Source: Mangrovicoccus sp049603835 (lineage in GTDB: Bacteria; Pseudomonadota; Alphaproteobacteria; Rhodobacterales; Rhodobacteraceae). Taken from it: a stretch of DNA of 64,000 bases. The DNA is taken from NCBI GenBank assembly GCA_049603835.1, contig JBMYSZ010000003.1, positions 186,001 to 250,000 on the forward strand, read 5' to 3'. Both the position numbers and the translations under genes were made by a program. The notes under the pieces are model-generated. The model saw nothing but the letters and a program-made list of their open reading frames with translations. It did no database searches and was not told the origin of the DNA. Shown in pieces: positions 19,096-26,643 of this stretch (its first letter is position 1; the number at the start of each line of letters is the position of its first letter).

Positions 19096-19179
19096 GGGGT
19101 TTCCTTTCCGCCTCGGTCAGGCCATATCGGCTACAATTAGGGGGGGCAATACATCGCCGCAACTGCAAGGGAAGAGCCT

Positions 19180-19620
19180 ATGCGCCGTTTTGGAGAACCC
19201 GTCAAGCCAGGCCAGTCTTATCGGCGGCGGCCCGGAGCCTATGCGATTTTGATCCGCGATGGGCAAATTTTGCTGACCCATCAGGCGTCGCCCCATAGTG
19301 AAATTCAGCTGCCCGGCGGTGGGATCGATCCTGGCGAAGCGCCAATTCCCGCGCTGCATCGCGAGATTTACGAAGAAACCGGCTGGCATATGGCACAACC
19401 GCGTCGGCTGGGGGCGTATAAACGCTTCACCTATATGCCGGAATATAAGCTTTGGGCGGAAAAGCTGTGCCATATTTATGTGGCCCGCCCGACCCTGCGC
19501 AAAGGCCCGCCGACGGAAGCAGGCCATACCGCGCTGTGGCTGCCAGCGGAAACGGCGATAGAGGCGCTTAGCAATTCCGGTGATCGCAGTTTTTTGATCG
19601 ACTATCTGATGCGAGCTTAA
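19180..19620 (+). CDS. NUDIX hydrolase
   Basis: A 146-residue single-domain NUDIX protein. The full motif GX5EX7REUXEEXGU is present: GGGIDPGE, then ALHREIYEETGW (residues about 47-70), so metal and catalytic Glu residues are intact. Nucleotide or other diphosphate substrates are possible; the closest neighbours are 8-oxo-dGTPase-like and ADP-ribose-type enzymes and I cannot separate them. GAGCC-type upstream sequence precedes the ATG. It is divergent from hslO and converges on the PP2C regulator gene, ending 26 nt from it. Confidence 0.85.
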   Translation: MRRFGEPVKPGQSYRRRPGAYAILIRDGQILLTHQASPHSEIQLPGGGIDPGEAPIPALHREIYEETGWHMAQPRRLGAYKRFTYMPEYKLWAEKLCHIYVARPTLRKGPPTEAGHTALWLPAETAIEALSNSGDRSFLIDYLMRA

Positions 19621-19645
19621 GACACGGGCCTAATCTGGCATGGCT

Positions 19646-20962
19646 TTAATCTGGGTAAGGCGGGGTTTCACTGGGCGTTCGGTCCGGGCCGAAATATTCG
19701 AACAACACGCCGGACACATCATCAGGCAAATCATCCTGGCCATAGATTTCGGTCAGATCCCAAACGATCGCCTCTAACATACGTGGTCCGCGCAGATCGC
19801 TATTTTTATGGATCAGCATATCCAAACCGGATTCTTCCAACATATGGTCGGTTTCCTCGCCCAAAGGACATTCGGTCACCCCATCGGAGCAAAGCAAAAG
19901 CCGGTCACCGGGATTTAGCTGGATCTCAAAACTCGCATAGCTCGCCCCGGCAAACAGCCCGACCGGCAAATCGCCTTCGCCGACAAATTCGATTGACCCA
20001 TCTTGGCGCTGCACCATGGGATGCGGATGGCCCGCTTGGGTCAGCTGCACCTTGCCTGTGTCCAAATCCACCAGACCGAGAGCAATGGTAAAATAATGTT
20101 CGGTTTCAATATCTTCGAACATTAGATCATTGAGCCGCTGCACCACCCTATCAGTGGATACAAGTTCGTAACTTTCCGCCCCGGTTTGGTTCAAAGCGAT
20201 ATTTTGATCGCGCGAGGATGAGGACAGATAGCCGGCCAATCGGGCCGTCAGCAAAGCCGAGGTAATCCCATGACCCGACACATCAATCGAATATATCCCC
20301 ACAGTCGATGTCCCAGTGGGGAAAAATCCAACCAAATCCCCGCCCACATGCCCGGCAGAGCGCAACAAAAGCGACACATGCGCCGGACCCAAATCGCGGA
20401 ATCGTTCGCGGACCAGGGATTGTTGCAGGCGCTTTGCCTCGCTCAGATCCGCATCAATTGCATCATAAAGCGATTGGATCCGCTCAAAAGCGGAACTCAG
20501 CAGTCGGTTCTTTTCCGTCAATTGCCGCTGCATCGCGACAATACGTTCCCCGGCCGTAATCCGCGCCCGTAATTCCGTGCCATTGACCGGTTTGGTCAGG
20601 AAATCATCTGCCCCAACCTCTAGCCCGCGGGCGATTTCAGACCGTTCGCTTTTGGAGGTTAGCAGGATAAAATAGCCATATTCATCCCGGTCAAGTTTTC
20701 GAAATTCTTGGCAGAATTCCAGCCCATCCATACCGGGCATCATCCAATCGCTGAGCACCAATTCAAAATGGCGCTCTTGGCACATGGCCAAAGCCTCTTC
20801 GCCAGAGGCCGCTTCGACCACATCATACCCCATCTGGGTAAGGGACGCCCCCAAGATACGCCTTTGCATCCGGCTATCATCGACAACCAACACAATAGGG
20901 CGCACTTGGTCGGCGCCCTCTGCTTCCGAATTGTCGGACATGGGCTGCGACGCGGCCGTCAT
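19646..20962 (-). CDS. Response regulator with PP2C/SpoIIE-type phosphatase domain (RbaY/RsbU-like)
   Basis: A 438-residue regulator: receiver domain at about 22-140 with the acidic pair VVDD, phospho-acceptor LSDWMMPGMDG (Asp near 72) and DFLTKPVNG Lys; a helical linker (about 140-180, ITEKNRLLSSAF region); and a PP2C/SpoIIE phosphatase from about 190 with YSIDVSGHG, LLLCSDGVTE and DDVSGVLFEY metal ligands. Such proteins dephosphorylate STAS-type anti-anti-sigma factors under phosphorelay control; RbaY of Rhodobacter capsulatus has this layout. It is divergent from an Hpt gene 146 nt away, a plausible phosphodonor partner. Confidence 0.85.
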   Translation of the reverse strand: MTAASQPMSDNSEAEGADQVRPIVLVVDDSRMQRRILGASLTQMGYDVVEAASGEEALAMCQERHFELVLSDWMMPGMDGLEFCQEFRKLDRDEYGYFILLTSKSERSEIARGLEVGADDFLTKPVNGTELRARITAGERIVAMQRQLTEKNRLLSSAFERIQSLYDAIDADLSEAKRLQQSLVRERFRDLGPAHVSLLLRSAGHVGGDLVGFFPTGTSTVGIYSIDVSGHGITSALLTARLAGYLSSSSRDQNIALNQTGAESYELVSTDRVVQRLNDLMFEDIETEHYFTIALGLVDLDTGKVQLTQAGHPHPMVQRQDGSIEFVGEGDLPVGLFAGASYASFEIQLNPGDRLLLCSDGVTECPLGEETDHMLEESGLDMLIHKNSDLRGPRMLEAIVWDLTEIYGQDDLPDDVSGVLFEYFGPDRTPSETPPYPD

Positions 20963-21108
20963 CTAGGAATCCTCTCTCATCGAAAGTGACCATGCGCCCC
21001 GAGGGCTTAATTCATAGTGAAACCTAAATTTCTATCTATCCCGCCTGTCGGTAACAGGACCTTTACGCCGCTTTGGCATGACTTGGCGCAACGGAATAAG
21101 GATGCGCT

Positions 21109-21435
21109 ATGTTAGATTGGTCTCGCGTCGAAGAGCTGCGCGAAGAAGTGGGCGAAGATGCCTTTGGCGAGGTTGTGGAACTTTTCCTAGAGGAAGTGGG
21201 CGAAGCCATCGGCGCTTTGGCCAATGGGGAAAGCTGTAGCGAAGAAAATATGCATTTCATTAAAGGCGCGGCGCTAAATCTGGGATTTCAGGACCTTGCC
21301 AATCTGTGCCAATCGGGCGAATCTTTGGCGCGCGATGGTGCCGCAGATCAGATCGATTTACCGAAAATTGTCGCTTGTTTTGGCGATACGCGCGACGCTT
21401 TCATGACCAAAGCCACGGCAGAGGGCGTGATTTAG
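21109..21435 (+). CDS. Hpt (histidine phosphotransfer) domain protein
   Basis: A 108-residue single-domain Hpt protein. The phospho-accepting motif is HFIKGAALNLGF (His near residue 47), the HxxKGxA pattern of Hpt four-helix bundles, followed by LANLCQSGESLAR. It passes phosphate between receiver domains. It starts with ATG at 21109 and is divergent from the response-regulator phosphatase, so the two probably form one signalling pair, with the sensor kinase elsewhere. It converges on ilvA with only 2 nt between stop codons. Confidence 0.82.
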   Translation: MLDWSRVEELREEVGEDAFGEVVELFLEEVGEAIGALANGESCSEENMHFIKGAALNLGFQDLANLCQSGESLARDGAADQIDLPKIVACFGDTRDAFMTKATAEGVI

Positions 21436-21437
21436 CG

Positions 21438-22682
21438 CTAGATCAGGAACTCCGCCAAGAGCGGATCTTTGGTGATATCCTGAAAATCGAAATCACTGCC
21501 CCGCAATTTTGATTCCAAAATCGCGAAATTATCCGCCGCGTCAGTTTCGATCCCCAAGAGAACAGAGCCGAAATTGCGCGCCGATTTCTTCAGATATTCG
21601 AAGCGGACAATATCGTCTTTGTCCCCCAGCATTTCCAAAAACTGCTTCAATGCGCCCGGACGCTGCGGCAGGCGAAGAATATAGTATTTCTTCACCCCCA
21701 GCCATTTTTGCGCCTTTTCCTTCACTTCCGGCAGGCGTTCAAAATCGAAATTACCGCCCGAAGTGACGCAGACCACCGTTTTGCCCGCCAGTTGCGGCGC
21801 CAAATCTCGCAGCGCATCCACCGACAAAGCCCCAGCCGGTTCCAGCACCACGCCTTCGATATTCAGCATATCAATCAGCGTGACGCAAAGCCGGTCCTCA
21901 GACACAGCAAAAACATGGTCGCGAGGCATTTCTTTCAGGATTTCAAAGGTCTGGTCACCGATCTGCGCCACGGCCGCGCCATCGACAAAGCGGGAAATCC
22001 CCTCCACGAAGCTCGGCTTGCCCGCATCCATCGCTGCGGCCAGGCTGGGCGCCCCGTCCGGCTCCACCAACCAGATTTCCGTTTGTGCCCCGATTTCGGA
22101 GAAATATTTGCGGATGCCAGAGGCCAAACCGCCGCCGCCCACCGGCAAAATGATCACATCCGGCGCGCCAGGCAGCTGGGCCAGGATCTCTACCCCGACA
22201 CTGGCCTGGCCCTCGATCACATCCGGATCATCGAATGGCGCCAAAAAATGCGCCCCGATCTCGGCGCAATGGGCCTGAGCCGCGGCCAAAGTCTGGTCGA
22301 AAATATCGCCTTCGGTGATGATATCTACAAATTCGCCGCCGAAAGCCTGGGTCTTCATCACCTTTTGCTGCGGCGTCGTCACCGGCATAAAAACCGTGCC
22401 GCGCACCCCAAACCGCTGACAAGCAAAGGCCACACCCTGCGCATGATTGCCCGCGCTCGCACAGACGAAATTCGACTGACCGGGATTTTCCGCCAAAACT
22501 TTGCGCATCGCATTATAAGCCCCGCGCAGCTTATAAGAGCGCACCGGCGATAGATCCTCACGCTTTAGATAAATCTCGGCCCCGTATTCCTTTGACAAAT
22601 AAGAATTTTGCAGCAAAGGCGTGCGGCCGAAATCTTCGGCATAGCTGCGGGCGAAACGGTCGGCGGCGATCTTGAAACTCAT
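21438..22682 (-). CDS. ilvA: Threonine ammonia-lyase
   Basis: A 414-residue PLP enzyme that deaminates threonine to 2-oxobutyrate, the first step of isoleucine synthesis. The PLP lysine is in SYKLRGAYNAM (residue about 50), the ASAGNHAQG substrate loop follows, and LPVGGGGLASG is the phosphate cup. The last 80 residues (KKYYILRLPQRPGALKQFLEML) form the ACT-like regulatory domain expected of an isoleucine-sensitive anabolic enzyme; only one such domain is present, as in shorter IlvA forms. Separate from other ilv genes here. Confidence 0.93.
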   Translation of the reverse strand: MSFKIAADRFARSYAEDFGRTPLLQNSYLSKEYGAEIYLKREDLSPVRSYKLRGAYNAMRKVLAENPGQSNFVCASAGNHAQGVAFACQRFGVRGTVFMPVTTPQQKVMKTQAFGGEFVDIITEGDIFDQTLAAAQAHCAEIGAHFLAPFDDPDVIEGQASVGVEILAQLPGAPDVIILPVGGGGLASGIRKYFSEIGAQTEIWLVEPDGAPSLAAAMDAGKPSFVEGISRFVDGAAVAQIGDQTFEILKEMPRDHVFAVSEDRLCVTLIDMLNIEGVVLEPAGALSVDALRDLAPQLAGKTVVCVTSGGNFDFERLPEVKEKAQKWLGVKKYYILRLPQRPGALKQFLEMLGDKDDIVRFEYLKKSARNFGSVLLGIETDAADNFAILESKLRGSDFDFQDITKDPLLAEFLI

Positions 22683-22721
22683 GCGGCTGTTGTCTGCCTC
22701 ACCGCCGCAATTTGCAAGCCC

Positions 22722-23147
22722 TCAGTCGCTGACCAAAGCCGCCTCTAGCTCGGCCCGGATATCGTCGGGCATCTGAGTGGCCGCGCGGCTGGCCGGATCG
22801 AAAAACACATCGACAATATCATAAGTCGCATGCAGCTCGCCGGTATCCGCATGCAGCATCCGCAGATGAAAAGTCACGCTTTTGCCGCCCACCCGGCTGA
22901 CCGCGCCTTCAATACGGATCAGATCCCCGGCTTTCAGCTCTTTGATGAAATTCGTCGTCGCCTGAGCGGTGACACAATGGATGCCGCGATTATCCAGCAT
23001 ATCGCGATAGGAAATCCCCAGCACCGTCCAGATGTGATAGGTCGCATCATCGAAAAACGGCGCGTAATGGCGCACATTCATATGCCCGAAATGGTCGTGA
23101 TGCCAGGGATGGATCACCCCACGCAAAAGCTCTTTATATTCGGCCAT
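22722..23147 (-). CDS. Acyl-CoA thioesterase, hotdog fold
   Basis: A 141-residue 4HBT-type protein. HHDHFGHMNVRHYAPFFDDATY (residues about 11-33) carries the Asp-Asn-Tyr pattern of YbgC/FadM-like thioesterases, where Asp or Glu activates water against the acyl-CoA thioester. The ATG at 23147 is preceded by GGGAGGGG and gives MAEYKELLRG; a longer frame to 23300 would run through the argG start. It is divergent from argG. Acyl chain preference cannot be told. Confidence 0.82.
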   Translation of the reverse strand: MAEYKELLRGVIHPWHHDHFGHMNVRHYAPFFDDATYHIWTVLGISYRDMLDNRGIHCVTAQATTNFIKELKAGDLIRIEGAVSRVGGKSVTFHLRMLHADTGELHATYDIVDVFFDPASRAATQMPDDIRAELEAALVSD

Positions 23148-23286
23148 CAGCCCCTCCCGCTCTTTGGGATAGCCTAACCCAAAGACATATATACCGGCCA
23201 TGAGAGGTTTCGCCGCCCAGATCCCTTGCTTCTGGCGATAAAAAGCCTTAATCCGCCCGCCAGATTTCTTGATGGAGGCCGCCCCC

Positions 23287-24510
23287 GTGACCAGTCCCAA
23301 AAAGGTTGTGCTTGCCTATTCCGGCGGGCTTGATACCTCGATCATCCTTAAATGGCTGCAGACCGAATATGGCTGCGAAGTCGTTACCTTCACCGCCGAT
23401 CTTGGCCAAGGCGAAGAGCTAGAGCCCGCGCGCAAGAAAGCCGAGCTGCTGGGGATCGCGCCAGACAATATCTTTATCGAAGATCTGCGCGAAGAATTCG
23501 TCCGGGATTTCGTGTTTCCGATGTTCCGCGCCAATGCGGTTTATGAGGGGCTCTATCTGTTGGGCACCTCGATTGCACGGCCGCTGATCTCTAAGCGTTT
23601 GATCGAAATTGCCGCCGCAACCGGCGCTGATGCCGTGGCTCATGGCGCGACCGGCAAGGGCAATGACCAGGTGCGGTTCGAACTCTCCGCATATGCGCTG
23701 AACCCCGATATCAAGGTGATCGCGCCGTGGCGGGAATGGGATTTGTCTTCGCGGACCAAATTGCTGGAATTCGCCGAAGCGCATCAAATCCCGATCGCCA
23801 AGGACAAGCGCGGCGAGGCACCCTTCTCGGTGGACGCGAATCTTCTGCACACCTCCTCTGAGGGCAAAGTCCTGGAAGATCCGGCAGAGAACGCGCCTGA
23901 TTATGTGTATCAGCGCACAGTTCACCCCGAAGATGCGCCAAATGAGCCGGAATTTGTAGAGATCGGCTTTGAAAAAGGCGATGCGGTGTCGATTAATGGC
24001 GAAGCGCTGAGCCCGGCGGAACTGCTGACCAAGCTCAATGAGCTGGGCGGCAAACATGGCTGCGGGCGTCTGGATCTGGTGGAAGGCCGCTTTGTGGGGA
24101 TGAAATCCCGCGGCATCTATGAAACTCCGGGCGGTACATTGCTGCTAGAGGCCCATCGCGGGATCGAGCAAATCACCCTGGATCGTGGCGCCGCGCATCT
24201 TAAAGACGAGCTGATGCCGCGCTATGCGGAGCTGATTTATAACGGTTTCTGGTTCAGCCCCGAGCGCGAGATGCTGCAAGCGGCTATCGATAAAAGCCAA
24301 GAACATGTGACCGGCACAGTGCGGCTGAAGCTATACAAAGGCGTCGCCCGCACGGTGGGCCGCTGGTCCGATCATTCGCTTTATTCCGAGGCGCATGTGA
24401 CCTTCGAAGAAGATGCCGGCGCTTATGATCAAACCGATGCGGCGGGCTTCATCAAGCTCAACGCGCTGCGCCTGAAACTGATCGCCATGCGCAATCGCAA
24501 GTTGGGCTAA
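23287..24510 (+). CDS. argG: Argininosuccinate synthase
   Basis: A 407-residue ATP-dependent ligase joining citrulline and aspartate in arginine synthesis. The N-terminus has the PP-loop KKVVLAYSGGLDTSI; AHGATGKGNDQVRFEL and YVYQRTVHPEDAP are further family blocks. I chose GTG at 23287 because GGAGG lies 8 nt before it; the upstream TTG at 23269 and ATG at 23272 overlap that Shine-Dalgarno. A good intrinsic terminator follows, with a parS-like palindrome in between. Confidence 0.96.
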   Translation: MTSPKKVVLAYSGGLDTSIILKWLQTEYGCEVVTFTADLGQGEELEPARKKAELLGIAPDNIFIEDLREEFVRDFVFPMFRANAVYEGLYLLGTSIARPLISKRLIEIAAATGADAVAHGATGKGNDQVRFELSAYALNPDIKVIAPWREWDLSSRTKLLEFAEAHQIPIAKDKRGEAPFSVDANLLHTSSEGKVLEDPAENAPDYVYQRTVHPEDAPNEPEFVEIGFEKGDAVSINGEALSPAELLTKLNELGGKHGCGRLDLVEGRFVGMKSRGIYETPGGTLLLEAHRGIEQITLDRGAAHLKDELMPRYAELIYNGFWFSPEREMLQAAIDKSQEHVTGTVRLKLYKGVARTVGRWSDHSLYSEAHVTFEEDAGAYDQTDAAGFIKLNALRLKLIAMRNRKLG

Positions 24511-24520
24511 GCCCGCAAGC

Positions 24521-24536
24521 TGTTTCACGGGAAACA
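24521..24536. other. parS-like palindrome with one mismatch
   Basis: TGTTTCACGGGAAACA differs from the 16-bp parS consensus TGTTTCACGTGAAACA by one base (T to G at position 10). It lies between the argG stop and its terminator, about 16 kb from the three perfect parS sites. It may be a weak ParB site or simply a chance hairpin. Confidence 0.5.
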
Positions 24537-24538
24537 TC

Positions 24539-24571
24539 AACGCTCGGCCATATTGGTCGGGCGTTTTTTTT
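24539..24571 (+). terminator. Rho-independent terminator of argG
   Basis: A 12-bp stem, AACGCTCGGCCA pairing with TGGTCGGGCGTT (two G-T pairs), loop TAT, followed by eight T residues. Classic intrinsic terminator, 28 nt after the argG stop. Confidence 0.92.
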
Positions 24572-24691
24572 ATTTCAGCGCTCTCACCACCTGTCACCGC
24601 CTCTCACCAAGGCGTGACATTCCATGTCAGGCAATAGACGCGCGGGGCATTCCAACTTTAAGGCTAGGATATAGCCGAAAAGGAGCCCCCC

Positions 24692-25357
24692 ATGCGCCTG
24701 ACCAAAGATCTGCTAAAGCAATCCCTTTTGAGCCTCGCTATCGGCTTGGCCTGCATGCTGCCCGCGATCCCCTCTGACGCGGCCACCCCGTCGAAAGCCC
24801 TGCTGGCCGGGGGCTGCTTTTGGTGCGTCGAATCCGATCTCGAAAGCCTGCCGGGCGTGACCGAAGTCGTCTCAGGCTTTGCAGGCGGCACAGTGGCAAA
24901 TCCCAGCTACAAAGACGTCACCCGCGGCGGCACCGGCCATCGCGAAGTGGTCGAGGTTAGTTTCGACGCTGACCAACTCAGCTATGGCGATCTGCTAGAC
25001 CTCTTTTTGCGCTCCATCGATCCCTATGATGATGGCGGCCAATTCTGTGACCGGGGTTATAGCTATTCGCCCGCGATCTATGCCCTTGACCCAGAGCAAG
25101 AAAACGAAGCCAAAGCCGCAATCAGCCGCGCCGAGGCAGAACTAGGGCGCAAAACCCGTGTGGCCCTAGAACCCGCCGCGCCATTTTTCCCCGCCGAAGC
25201 CTATCACCAAGATTACTACAAAAGCGACGCGCTGGCCCTGACCCGCTTCGGTCCGATCAGCCGCGCCAAAGCTTATAAGAAATACCGCCAAGCCTGCGGC
25301 CGCGACCAAAGAGTCGAACGCATCTGGGGCAGCGATGCTCCCTTCCTCACACATTAA
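24692..25357 (+). CDS. msrA: Peptide-methionine (S)-S-oxide reductase, exported
   Basis: A 221-residue MsrA that reduces the S-epimer of methionine sulfoxide. GGCFWCVE (residues about 41-48) holds the catalytic Cys and GTGHREVVEV is the conserved mid motif. The first 31 residues look like a signal peptide: charged start MRLTKDLLK, hydrophobic core LLSLAIGLACMLPAI and a probable Ala-x-Ala type cleavage SDAA, so the enzyme probably acts in the periplasm rather than the cytoplasm. AAGGAG lies 7 nt before the ATG. The stop is followed by the palindromic repeat region. Confidence 0.92.
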   Translation: MRLTKDLLKQSLLSLAIGLACMLPAIPSDAATPSKALLAGGCFWCVESDLESLPGVTEVVSGFAGGTVANPSYKDVTRGGTGHREVVEVSFDADQLSYGDLLDLFLRSIDPYDDGGQFCDRGYSYSPAIYALDPEQENEAKAAISRAEAELGRKTRVALEPAAPFFPAEAYHQDYYKSDALALTRFGPISRAKAYKKYRQACGRDQRVERIWGSDAPFLTH

Positions 25358-25368
25358 AGCCCGAGGGA

Positions 25369-25642
25369 AATCTCTCTTTCCGGAGCCGCCATCGCTTATG
25401 CGTTTCGAGAAAAGCTAGAGAAATTGAAAATCACTTTTCGCGTTGGAGCAAAGCGACAGGCAGCGAATAAGTGAATCAGTGATTTCTCGAAACGCTTTAG
25501 GCCGATCAGATCCAAAGCCTTCACGCCATCAAGGGGGCGCAGCCCCGCCGCAGGCGGCTTGCCCTTGAGGGGGTGAAGTCTTTGGGTCAGGCCGCGCAAG
25601 CGATGGGGGATGCGGAGGGAGAGGTTTCTCTTTTTGGTGAGC
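25369..25642. repeat. Long palindromic intergenic repeat, copy 1 (interrupted)
   Basis: First of three related long imperfect palindromes. Without the 101-bp insertion it is about 173 bp. The outer arms pair CTCTCTTTCCGGAG with its complement near 25617-25630, and the inner arms pair CCAAAGCCTTCACGCC with GGGGGTGAAGTCTTTGG around a GC-rich apex. Its reverse complement matches copy 3 almost base for base. It lies between the convergent msrA and rbsK-like genes. A miniature element sits inside the left arm. Confidence 0.88.
25399..25497. mobile_element. MITE inserted in palindromic repeat copy 1
   Basis: A 99-bp non-coding insertion with a perfect 13-bp terminal inverted repeat GCGTTTCGAGAAA (25400-25412 and 25483-25495) and flanking TA dinucleotides (25397-25398, 25498-25499). 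The other two palindrome copies lack it and read straight through this point, giving a direct empty-site comparison. TA target duplication and the AGCGTTTC ends fit mobilisation by an IS630/Tc1-type transposase such as the one at 32540-33588. Confidence 0.85.
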
Positions 25643-25676
25643 CAGAAGCAAAACCAACTCAAAGCGGGCGCAGCCC

Positions 25677-25708
25677 GCGTCCAGCATCATATATGGGCAA
25701 AGCCCATT
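25677..25708. repeat. Short conserved tail of palindromic repeat (copy A)
   Basis: A 32-bp segment beginning GCGTCCAGCATCATATATGG, 31 of 32 bases shared with 32487-32518. It includes the hairpin ATGGGC-aaa-GCCCAT followed by TTTT, which could terminate transcription arriving from msrA. It lies directly before the rbsK-like stop codon. Confidence 0.8.
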
Positions 25709-25712
25709 CCTT

Positions 25713-26585
25713 TTAATAAGAGCCGGGCCAAGCGAGCACGTCAGACATCTCTGGAATTGCGGCAGATGTGCCAGCGCGCGTGGTGGCGATCCCGGCGGCG
25801 ATGGTGGCTATGCGGATCGCCTCTGCCCAATCAGCGCCGCGATCCAAAGCGGCGGCCAAATATCCGGCAAATGTATCCCCGGCGCCCGTTGTATCCACTG
25901 GGGTGACCTTAATGGCTGGGTAATGGCGGCATTCGGATGTGGTGATCAGATCCACGCCATCTGCGCCTTCGGTCACTAGGATATGGCCCACCGGCAGATC
26001 CTGTAGGGCGCAGTTTAAAGCGTCCTGCAATTGTGCGGCCTCGATCTCATTCATGATGAGCACATCGATAAAGGGTAAGACCGCGCGCACTGCCTCGGGC
26101 GCAAATGGTGCGGCGGAATAGATCACCCGCAAGCCACGCTCTTTTGCACATTGCGCGGCTTCCAGCTGGCAGTTGGTTTCATTTTGGAGCAGCAATATAT
26201 CGCCGGGCTCTGCGGTGCTGAGAGCGGCTGTGATTTCAGTGGCGGATTGGCGATGATTGGCACCGGGCAGCAAAATGATAACATTTTCGCCCGCATCATC
26301 GACTGTGATATGCGCCAGCCCAGTCGGCCCGTCGACCTGGCCAATTCGGGAAATATCCACCCCATAGCCCGCCAGCTCCGCCAATACAGCGGAACCGTCC
26401 GACCCCACACGACCCAAATGCTGCACTTGTCGTCCGGCTTTCGCGACCGCGACGGATTGATTGGCGCCCTTGCCACCAAGGCCTGACCAATAACCGGTCC
26501 CTGCCAGGGTTTCGCCGGGTCCGGGCAAATGCGGCACAGTGATAATCGTATCGATATTAATCGAGCCGAGATTATAAACAGTCAT
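25713..26585 (-). CDS. rbsK: PfkB-family sugar kinase, ribokinase-like
   Basis: A 290-residue kinase of the ribokinase family. GLGGKGANQSVAVAKAG (residues about 32-48) is the first PfkB signature, and TPVDTTGAGDTFAGYLAA near 240 is the second, containing the catalytic Asp and anion hole. It phosphorylates ribose or a related pentose or nucleoside. No ribose transport or rbsD genes adjoin it, so the substrate is inferred only. ATG at 26585 gives MTVYNLGSINIDT with GGAG upstream; the frame continues to 26612 but without a better start. Confidence 0.82.
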   Translation of the reverse strand: MTVYNLGSINIDTIITVPHLPGPGETLAGTGYWSGLGGKGANQSVAVAKAGRQVQHLGRVGSDGSAVLAELAGYGVDISRIGQVDGPTGLAHITVDDAGENVIILLPGANHRQSATEITAALSTAEPGDILLLQNETNCQLEAAQCAKERGLRVIYSAAPFAPEAVRAVLPFIDVLIMNEIEAAQLQDALNCALQDLPVGHILVTEGADGVDLITTSECRHYPAIKVTPVDTTGAGDTFAGYLAAALDRGADWAEAIRIATIAAGIATTRAGTSAAIPEMSDVLAWPGSY

Positions 26586-26643
26586 AGCGGGCAGCTCCGG
26601 GCAGGCAGTCACCCACCCGGAATAGCAGATCGCGCCGTCGGGG

